Below are positions 56,692 to 64,000 of a stretch of DNA of 64,000 bases, piece by piece. The notes below the pieces were generated by a model. That model ran no database searches and was not told the origin of the DNA. It worked only from the letters and a program-made list of their open reading frames with translations. The position numbers were made by a program, and so were the translations under genes. Every line of letters starts with the position of its first letter. Position 1 is the stretch's first letter. This DNA is from Gyromitra esculenta (taxonomy: Eukaryota > Ascomycota > Pezizomycetes > Pezizales > Discinaceae): positions 2,232,001 through 2,296,000 of the forward strand of contig JBCAML010000002.1 of assembly GCA_038503075.1 (NCBI GenBank). Reading direction: 5' to 3'.

Positions 56692-59244
56692 TCAAATCGT
56701 CTGTTGTTTTCTTCTCAAAGTCATTCTTCTCCCCAATCCACTCGTCTTCTCCCCAGCAACCCTAACCTTATCCCTCAACGTCCCCAACCCAATAAATTCA
56801 ATCTGGAACCTCGTCCCTTTGATTCTCCTCGTCACCCGTTTTCTCCTTCTTTCTTTTCCGCCCATTACGCTTCCAGTACCGGCACATGCTACGCTCAGCT
56901 CGCTACCTGCAGTAAGAGTCCTACTGAGCCCCTCGTCTTCGGCGCCACACTCGGGTCTAGGCCTCCACCACGGATGCAGCTTGCTCTCCCGCATCCTTCG
57001 CGGTTGCGACAGAAGAGATGGGCGTTGCAACTTCTTTGGTTTTCCTGGTGAGGGTGGAGAGATCGGCATGGTTGGGGATGTGGTCATCAAGGTTGGGATT
57101 TCACCTGTCGGCCTGCGCTGAAGAAGGGAGATGGAATGATCGCCAAGCTGTTTCTCAAGTACAGCTGAGGGTGATGTAAGTGGGGCGGGGGTAGCGGGGA
57201 TGATATTCAGAATTGGTGGTCCTATGGGCGCAGATAGTTTCTGCGGTATTTCCGGAGCTATAGAAGGTTCGTCACGAGTCGGCGAGTGGCCGAAGGCGAG
57301 CGTAAATTCAGGCTTAATTAGAGGGTTGGTGGAAGACACGAGGATTGAGATAGGTGGTTTCTCATCGCGGGGCGAAGTAATCGGGGATGTGAGTGGTGAG
57401 GAAGGCGCGTCGTGGAAAACGAGGTCACCGTCATCGGACAAGCCAGGGGATGGGGAATCGATGCGGTCAGTCTCAAAAGAAGATGCAAAGGAATTGACGC
57501 GGGGGGTAGGCCATGGAGTGGGCTTACGTCGCGACTTGCCGGTGGTCGGGTGCAGAAATAAACCTTCTTCCTTTTCTGAGTTATCATCATCCGAGTTGTC
57601 TACGGGCAAGGGTGATGGTGACAGTGCAAGAGAAGCAGATGAGGGCGGTGGAGCAGATGAGAAGGGGATGGCAGGGGAAGGTGAAAGTGGGGGTGCAGGG
57701 GAAGGTACGAGCCGCTGTTGATCTTCGTCTTCGTCTTCATCTTCATGTTCGTCCTGAGAGGGAGCGTAGGTTGTCGCTGGAAGGGTTTCCTCCGGAATAT
57801 AGGTTGTGGAAGGGAGGATCGTGATGGTTTCGTTATCGGATTCGATATCAGATACATCAGAGCCCTCGGCGGCGGTTTCAAAGTCAGATTCATCGGAGAA
57901 AACGGTGGGTTCGGGGCTCATCATTGGAGTAGGACCCATCACCGGGGAGGGGCTCATGGTTGGGGAGAGCCCCATGGTTGGGGAGGGGCTCATAGTCAGG
58001 GAGGGGCTCGTCGGTGGTGACGGACTCATTGCCGGATAAGGGCTCATCGTTGGAGTTGGAGGCTCCTTACGTTCTGAAAGCTCGTCTTCGTCTGGGACGT
58101 AAGTCGTTGCTGGAAGTGTCATCGGCTCGCACTCCGATTGCGATTCTATCTCGGTTTCGGCGACGGAAGTGTTCTCAATCTCGTCAATTTCTAGAGTAAG
58201 CTTGACTGGTAGGATTTCCTGATGAACTTCAACTGGTACCCGCTCAACGTTGAACTTTATTGGTACCCCATCCCTGCTAACCTGGCGCTGCTCCTCCTCC
58301 CTCATGGTTCCGATTTGTTCTTCTACTTTCTTAATCTCAAGTTCCTCTGCCCTCCTGAGCTTGATACTCCCCGCCCTGTCTGCTTTTGTAAGCTTAATGC
58401 TCTCTGCCCTCTTAACCTCAAATTGCTCCTCCTCAAATAACTCCTCGTCCTTATCCTCATTCACGAAGGCTGGATCTCCCTCATACGCAATTGGAATATC
58501 CTCTCTTCGATCATGTCCATAGTAATATCCATTCACCTCCTCTCGCTCTTCTTCTTCCTCCATCGACTCCGGCTCAGTCGTTAAAAGGCTATCCTCAAAG
58601 TACGCGCTTTTCGGACTCTTCGACAGCGGCCGCGGGTGATGCAGTGCCATGACCACCTGTTCCTTTGGCGGGGTCGGCGGGGTCGGCGGACTGCTTAGTG
58701 TAGTCGTCGAATCGCTAGCAACACTCTGCGACGTTGACGGCGGGGGCGGGGAAACATCATGGATATTAGCTTTGACCCTTCTCAATACGCGTCTCTTCCT
58801 CGGCACCGGGATATATGGCCCATTCAATGGTACGCCACCATCGTCGTCGTCGCCTTCACCCCCAGACCCTGAAGGTGGTGTTGGTGGAAGGTTGACGTTG
58901 GTGTGTGAACCAGGAATGACAGCCGTGAACATCTGCAGCTCATCGCCGCCGTCAAAGCCCAGTTTCGCACCACCACGAGAGCTGCACCGCGAGCCGACTG
59001 GAGAGCGCCGTAGTGGCGTTATTCGCCCATGGGAAGTGTAAAGGTCTGCGAGCGATGAAGTCGAGGGGTAAGTATGAAGCGAGGCCTGCGGGACACGCGA
59101 GCTTTCAAAGGCAGAGAAGTCGACGATTGCGCGTGGGGGTGAGGGGATACGTTTTCGGGAGAGTCGCCGATGTGGGGTCAGGTTGACTGTACTTGAGGGG
59201 GGTGTGGTTGCTGTGAAGGGACGAGGAGTCGCTGAGAGCGACAT
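56692..59244 (-). CDS. Hypothetical Ser/Pro-rich, largely disordered protein
   Basis: A single uninterrupted minus-strand frame of 850 aa from the ATG at 59244; the open frame runs further upstream only from a TTG. The protein is Pro-, Ser- and Glu-rich and mostly without predicted fold. Features include Pro-directed phosphosite-like SPPR and TPPTPP runs, acidic patches (EPESMEEEEEREE), a degenerate SPxPxMSP repeat (about residues 395-450) and a basic C-terminal block (KERRRKRVTRRIKGTRFQIE F, ending MTLRRKQQTI). It resembles regulatory or scaffold-type proteins common in fungi, but no domain is recognisable. The frame's length and codon-like composition support a real gene. Confidence 0.7.
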   Translation of the reverse strand: MSLSATPRPFTATTPPSSTVNLTPHRRLSRKRIPSPPRAIVDFSAFESSRVPQASLHTYPSTSSLADLYTSHGRITPLRRSPVGSRCSSRGGAKLGFDGGDELQMFTAVIPGSHTNVNLPPTPPSGSGGEGDDDDGGVPLNGPYIPVPRKRRVLRRVKANIHDVSPPPPSTSQSVASDSTTTLSSPPTPPTPPKEQVVMALHHPRPLSKSPKSAYFEDSLLTTEPESMEEEEEREEVNGYYYGHDRREDIPIAYEGDPAFVNEDKDEELFEEEQFEVKRAESIKLTKADRAGSIKLRRAEELEIKKVEEQIGTMREEEQRQVSRDGVPIKFNVERVPVEVHQEILPVKLTLEIDEIENTSVAETEIESQSECEPMTLPATTYVPDEDELSERKEPPTPTMSPYPAMSPSPPTSPSLTMSPSPTMGLSPTMSPSPVMGPTPMMSPEPTVFSDESDFETAAEGSDVSDIESDNETITILPSTTYIPEETLPATTYAPSQDEHEDEDEDEDQQRLVPSPAPPLSPSPAIPFSSAPPPSSASLALSPSPLPVDNSDDDNSEKEEGLFLHPTTGKSRRKPTPWPTPRVNSFASSFETDRIDSPSPGLSDDGDLVFHDAPSSPLTSPITSPRDEKPPISILVSSTNPLIKPEFTLAFGHSPTRDEPSIAPEIPQKLSAPIGPPILNIIPATPAPLTSPSAVLEKQLGDHSISLLQRRPTGEIPTLMTTSPTMPISPPSPGKPKKLQRPSLLSQPRRMRESKLHPWWRPRPECGAEDEGLSRTLTAGSELSVACAGTGSVMGGKERRRKRVTRRIKGTRFQIEFIGLGTLRDKVRVAGEKTSGLGRRMTLRRKQQTI

Positions 59245-62200
59245 AGCGGGGTAGGTACGGTGTGACAAGAAGGACCAAGTTCAGTGCGATTCTACCGCAA
59301 TTCTATCGTGGTGGAGAAATAGAAAACGCAAACAAACCAGTTGGTAGCAGATGAAAAACGGCAGAAGAGAAGAGATGCCGGGGGCCACGGGCGATTAGAG
59401 CCCAGAAAAGCAGAAGAAGAAGACGAGGCAGAACACGATAGCGATCCAGCGCAATGTACCGTGGATATGCAAGCAAGGTGGAGCTCTGAATCCTCGCCTA
59501 TCACCGAGAGTGATGTAGTCGCCGGCGGAAATATCTGGAAACCCAGCTTATGGACTGCTCCTAGAGGAAACTCTGGATTCTTATTTTTTTTACTTTTTTT
59601 TTTATCTCTGCCTTTTTCCTTTTCTCTTTCCTCTCTTAGACGCGTTTATCAAACGAAGGATTACCGGGGGGACGGCGGAACCGAAAACTGTATCATGTAC
59701 CGATAAACTGGATTATAACCGCACGCCTGAGCTGTTCAAGCACAGCTGGATGAATGTAGGCAGGTACAAGTAATCGTCCCGTCTGCGTGGATATATTTTC
59801 TTTCTCTCCCCCACGTTCTTTCAAACTTCACTCTCTCCTCATGTGCCCTGCCAGTTGCTGTCCTTTCTAACGTTCAGCTGTCTCCTGTTCTCAACCCCGT
59901 GTTTGTGTCGTGTCGTGTCGTGTTGGTCAAACAGCAATAGAGTTTTGGGATTTTACCTCAGCAGACGACGTGCTCGCGCGCGATAGAGAGGTAGCAAAGT
60001 GGGTAATATATTTTAATCCCTTTTTCTTTCTTTTCTTTTTGCTGGAGGCTCGAGGTCAGATCTCCGAATGCGCAGTTTTGCAAGTCGTATTGAAACGGAG
60101 GCTTGGTTATGAGAGCTGTGTAATGTAAAAGTATGTACGAGAAGCCTCACGGATCCAGGCTGAGCAGACGTTTCTTGAATCTAAGAAGTAGATTTTTCCT
60201 GCCGGGGTAGAAGGCCACCCACGTTTACATGCCGTATGTGGTATGAGGATACAGGATCAGCAGCAGCAGCAGTAATGGTGGGAATGCAGCCGAAGAAGGG
60301 GATATTAGTTCGTTGGAGGATTTCCTCCAAAACACTCCAGCCTTCAATCGCTTATTGGTAATCTGAGAAATCTTCTCAGCATCACGGGAATCATTTGGGC
60401 GGGGGAATCGAGGGGGCAATGTAGACCACAGTGGTAGGATACATGGCGAGTACATACGGGTATCTTTGATGGTCTCAGATAACAGATTCTTTAAACCTCC
60501 AATCGCCCGCTGGGCGGTCGTAACTCCCATTTCGTTGGCTACTTCTGCATACTCAACCTTCCACAGCGAAGAACCGCAACCTCGGTACCCCCAGCAACTG
60601 GAAAGAGTGAGTGGTTGTGCAATGTGCATCCTCACTGCACGGTGTCCCCAAAGTACCTAGTTCGTATTCAAAAATAGCGTATAGACGTTCGCCTTCAAAT
60701 ATTCGCCAATCACTACAGCGTCTTCAACACTTGGGGCTCTCCTCTTGAGCCAATCCCAAGAGGGGTTGAAACTTCCATGAGAGGAACTTGTGGGTTGATT
60801 GGCATGGAGAGACCCTAGCATAGATCGGCGCGGTTTTTTCTTTGGTAAATTGCACTCACGAGCAAAGCACAACATGGAGGACGATGATGCTGTGGCCAAT
60901 AATGATGTCGGGTGGCGAAACCCTCCGACAACATCGAGATGCGGGATCTGGGCGGTCGTTCGTCATTGGACCCTAGACAGTCTATTTACCTATCATCACT
61001 CGCCAGGGTGTGAGTAGCAACATTACCTGCATTGCAGCTGCTAGCTGTGCACAGTTATACTCTGCTCAGCAGTACACGATCCAATTGCACAGGGTTTTAG
61101 GTACTCTAAAGCACGCGGTCGCGAGCACCCGAGCACATATATGTACGGGCAGTCCCAGCGGCTGGATTTCGGGCTTCGCTAGGCTGGAGCTGTCAATTCT
61201 GCTAATTTTTCAAGCGTGGCCTTAAGGCGTTGCTGACATGGAAGGATGGGGGTGGGTGGGTGTCGTCGGAGTGCTTACAGAACAAGGAAGAGGGTTCCTG
61301 GTTACAATTGTGTTCGGGCATAGGACCAGGGGACCTCGCGTGAGCATCACGATTCACGGACACGCTGGTGTGGCCTTTATCTATTGGCACTGGCACTCCA
61401 AAACACACCATCACGCCTGCACTTACGAACATCACAAAATGAAAGAGAAATTGCAACACCCGCGTACACAAACACACATCACACACCACACATCACACAT
61501 TAAAAATATGAACCGGTGGCTATCCCCTCTATCTTCAGCTGAGGAGAAAATATGCAATTAATATCGACAATGTTCATCCCAACGCATTTCGAAAAAAGGA
61601 AAGAAAAATATGTTTAACATGACACAGAAACGATTACCATCGGAAACGGCAACTCAAAAATGTGGGGTAACACTTTTTCAAAGGAACCCAGGCAACGGCA
61701 ACCCCGCAAAAGGGGAATTTATGTGCATATTCGTGAATCGATTTGGTTTTCGCAGGAAAGCTTGGAAACTTCGCTACTCAAGTATGGAGATTGATCAACA
61801 ACTTTCACGCTCGTGTACGACCCCACTATCATGCTCTGCTGTTCTTTTATACGACATGGTAGGGCTGCCGGGAGGCTGGCGCATTGAGTACTTTGGTTCC
61901 GGTGGTGATGAGCATGTCACGGTTCATCACTCACAAAAGATCATCACTCGTGGAGATTAACACTATGACGCTCAATTGGAGCCAAGCCCCGCGCGCCAGA
62001 GCACAGAGCCTTCCGTGAACCGTGCTTATGGCGCTTCGGAATGACTATTCAGGTGTGTCTTGTCAATTCAATTGTCCTCATTTGGTTTGCCCTTGGCCGG
62101 CCAATACTGAGTGATAATTCATGTTGCCAACCGCCCCTTGTAGTCTTCAAATCATTTAGCCATCTACCATACATCACCTTGATATTTCAGTGGTGAAATT

Positions 62201-62310
62201 ACTTGAACTGAGACAAATTCTCTTACTAGTTTCGGAAAATATCCCGCCACGTGATCGAATTAATGGGAAAAGCGAAACATCCTGCCTTCAGATCAGTCCT
62301 CGTTTTGGTG
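59245..62310. other. Intergenic region, only weak gene candidates
   Basis: About 3 kb. The first ~400 bases are the promoter of the disordered-protein gene. A (GTGTC)n run lies at about 59906-59927. On the minus strand, 60585-60450 reads VEYAEVANEMGVTTAQRAIG GLKNLL, like a helix-turn-helix segment of small fungal Myb/SANT-like proteins, but no complete gene model could be built. A plus-strand ATG frame at 61610-61960 (116 codons) has no recognisable motif. Confidence 0.4.
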
Positions 62311-62731
62311 TACTCGGATACCACATGAAGAACCTGAAGATGCATGTTCTAGGTCGGGGTTTCTAGTTGGCTGGATCTAGCTATATCAACTTACTGATTG
62401 GTCAACCTAATACCCTTGTTGTCAGGTTCTTCATGATGTACTCATGTTGCCAGATTTATAGTGCCAGATAACTAAATTACGACTAAGGTCAGAATTATCA
62501 TGTCCATGGTATGAGATACAGGAAAAAGTAGCGTTTGAGAGCGGCAGCAACTTCAGCACACTTTAGACAATGTATCTTAATTATTATATTTTTCTATATC
62601 CTGTGGCTGTTGAAAAATCGAGCTTCCTGTGGGGATTTCACGGGTGTCTAGGACCCATTTTCTTGTTCAGTATCCATAGTCAGACTTTAGTCATCTGGCA
62701 TTATAAATCTGGCGACATGAGTATCCGAGTA
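62311..62731. mobile_element. Nested or tandem TA-flanked MITE complex
   Basis: Two inverted-repeat units lie end to end. Unit 1 (62321-62438) has ends CCACATGAAGAACCTGA / TCAGGTTCTTCATGATG with TA at 62319-62320 and 62439-62440. Unit 2 (62441-62721) has ~37-bp ends CTCATGTTGCCAGATTTATA.. / ..TATAAATCTGGCGACATGAG with TA at 62439-62440 and 62722-62723. An outer inverted pair TACTCGGATA / TATCCGAGTA (62311-62320, 62722-62731) encloses both, so one unit may have inserted into a related element. No transposase is encoded. Confidence 0.65.
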
Positions 62732-63119
62732 GAAGCCTATCTTCCAGATTTCGCACCCGCGAGAATCCATTCTTAGTAAATGCCTATTTAGACCATTACC
62801 GCAACTCGAGACCATTTTGAACGTGACGTAGGAAATAAACTGACGACTATTTGAATCTTAAAGCTGATAAAAATTACAACACCGGAAGAATACTAGTAGG
62901 GATGCTGATGCCGTTAAGACTTTTTTTGGCATAGTTGACCCGACTCTCAGCTCTTGTCCGCAAGCCATGAGCCACCGGTAACAGTTTCAGTGCAATCCGT
63001 AAAGAAGCCAGCAAATTTCGGACAAAAGAGGTCTGGTCTTTGCTGAAATTCTCGGGAAGATGGCTCCAGCCACCTGCCGACGCGGCAACTCTGCAAAATC
63101 GTCATCTATCAATAGATTA
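62732..63119. other. Spacer between MITEs
   Basis: About 390 bases with no recognisable gene or repeat. Confidence 0.4.
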
Positions 63120-63199
63120 CAGCATATAAGAATAGTCCTGACACCCCAGTGGCTATCTCGCTAGTGAGATGGGGTGTCCAGACTTTTCTTACAGGACTG
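63120..63199. mobile_element. 80-bp Tc1/mariner-type MITE, copy B
   Basis: Begins CAGCATATAAGAATAGTCC and ends CAGACTTTTCTTACAGGACTG; the arms pair over most of the 80 bp. TA is present on the left (63118-63119) but decayed on the right. Its reverse complement is closely similar to 35385-35464, including the core CATCTCACTAG.GA.ATAGCCA. Confidence 0.8.
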
Positions 63200-63512
63200 C
63201 AGAGTACACAACCCATACTAGCGGGAAAATAATGTCGATTCGGCTCGGTACAAACAACGAAAATCCTCGCAATGGTAACAAAGACCAATGTGGCCGTACG
63301 AATTAATACCTATTCACACGAGCATATTTTCTTATGGGCCTATGAAGTTTTTCTAGCGCTCTGCCAATTTGGGGCTTGCGGTGAGGTCCAATCTGTTTAT
63401 AGGGAGTTGTTGCTAGGTATGTGTCAAACCGAACAGACTTTATTTTTTAGCTAGTGCAAATAGAGGCAAGTTAATGTTGGTGCTGCCAAGGTCAGTTGAC
63501 TAAATACATGTA
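63200..63512. other. Spacer between MITEs
   Basis: About 310 bases with a short open frame (63272-63454, ATG start) that matches nothing I recognise. Confidence 0.35.
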
Positions 63513-63668
63513 CCGTAAAGTTTCGAGCAATCCCCCCGGGGGAATCTCGCGCAACCAAGAGGGTGGCGGCACCTATAAGCGAGGCTGAAGGTCCTTTTCA
63601 CCAATCAGAAATTTCTATCACACTTGGTTGCGTCAGATCCCCCGGGGGGATTGCTCGAGACTTTACGG
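63513..63668. mobile_element. 156-bp MITE with ~46-bp terminal inverted repeats and TA duplication
   Basis: Left end CCGTAAAGTTTCGAGCAATC.. and right end ..GATTGCTCGAGACTTTACGG are inverted copies over about 46 bases, with few mismatches. Each arm includes the palindrome CCCCCCGGGGG. TA flanks both sides (63511-63512, 63669-63670). No coding capacity. Confidence 0.8.
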
Positions 63669-64000
63669 TACTCTAAGGGATTTTTCAACTGCTGAATACC
63701 TCAAGCTGTGAGCCTCGCTACCAGAAACCATGTCTGGGCTAACCCCATAACAGCGGTAAGAAAGCTCCAGAAAAACCCATATAGTTCTTGTAAGTAGAGA
63801 TACATGTATCTATATTGAAGGGGTTAGAGGCGTATCGCACTACAGTTCAGGATCATGTGATGCATTGACCACCCAACCACAAAATCGGAGTCATAAAAAT
63901 CGGCTACGTGGCTTACCCACCTCATGAACGGCCCCTCTAGTCAGGTACCCGCAGGAACGGAAGACTTTGGAAATTTCCGGAGATTCCCGGAAATACTCAG
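63669..64000. other. Unassigned end of window
   Basis: About 330 bases with no recognised feature. Confidence 0.4.

Noticed and set aside
57200..57824. Several plus-strand frames of 90-170 codons
   Set aside because: Antisense shadows of the Ser/Pro-rich 850-aa gene on the minus strand.
61610..61960. 116-codon plus-strand frame with ATG
   Set aside because: No motif or family similarity; kept only as a mention in the intergenic entry.
1..64000. CRISPR array, rRNA, biosynthetic gene cluster, defence or gene-drive-type system
   Set aside because: No regular spacer repeats, no rRNA-like sequence, no synthase genes, and no gene pair of that kind found on reading both strands.

Overview
This 64-kb window is nuclear DNA of a filamentous ascomycete fungus. 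Genes are broken by short introns (about 45-340 nt) with GT..AG ends and CTAAC/CTRAY-type branch sites. The recognisable genes are ascomycete ones: a Zn(II)2Cys6-type regulator, a GH15 glucoamylase, MTC1 and RPN11. A Leotiomycete-like fungus is my guess; the sequence alone does not settle the class. I rebuilt gene models by hand by matching splice sites, phase and family similarity. Four genes came mainly from that reading: the orphan at 9248, the C4 zinc-site gene at 22825, the DUF2462 gene at 51283 and the full exon set of the 44022-49396 gene.

The window has two kinds of territory. The first ~38 kb, and the last ~4 kb, are gene-poor, often AT-rich and full of transposon debris. The genes there are a truncated transcription-factor gene (1-1584), an Fbh1/UvrD-like helicase (3896-7697), an orphan five-exon gene (9248-10290), a DUF1479 protein (12641-14307), a small zinc-site protein (22825-24310), a secreted glucoamylase (28637-30127, minus) and a GST-like protein (36423-37394, minus). 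From 38.5 to 59.3 kb the window is denser and more conserved: a multi-pass membrane protein, a DUF1772 protein, a 1,693-aa AT-hook/RG-repeat nuclear protein, a DUF2462 protein, MTC1 and RPN11 as a divergent pair, and a disordered Ser/Pro-rich protein. These genes look like independent housekeeping or metabolic functions. I see no biosynthetic cluster.

The gene-poor part is a fossil bed of mobile elements. It holds a three-copy family of exactly 80-bp Tc1/mariner-type MITEs (18.9, 35.4 and 63.1 kb); further TA-flanked MITEs at 8.9, 62.3-62.7 and 63.5 kb; two non-LTR-type insertions that share a 3' end and carry 10- and 16-bp target-site duplications (8.2 and 18.3 kb); and a 41-bp stub of the same family with an 11-bp duplication (27.5 kb). 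It also holds a relic of a Tad-like LINE RNase H/C-terminal region (19.6-20.3 kb), a four-copy palindrome element (27.7-28.1 kb), and a broken Hsp70-like gene (about 33.7-35.3 kb). I found no CRISPR array, no rRNA, no intact transposase and no convincing functional tRNA. I also found nothing that I would call a wholly new multi-gene system. The most interesting items are the repeat families, their placement beside genes, and the orphan genes.
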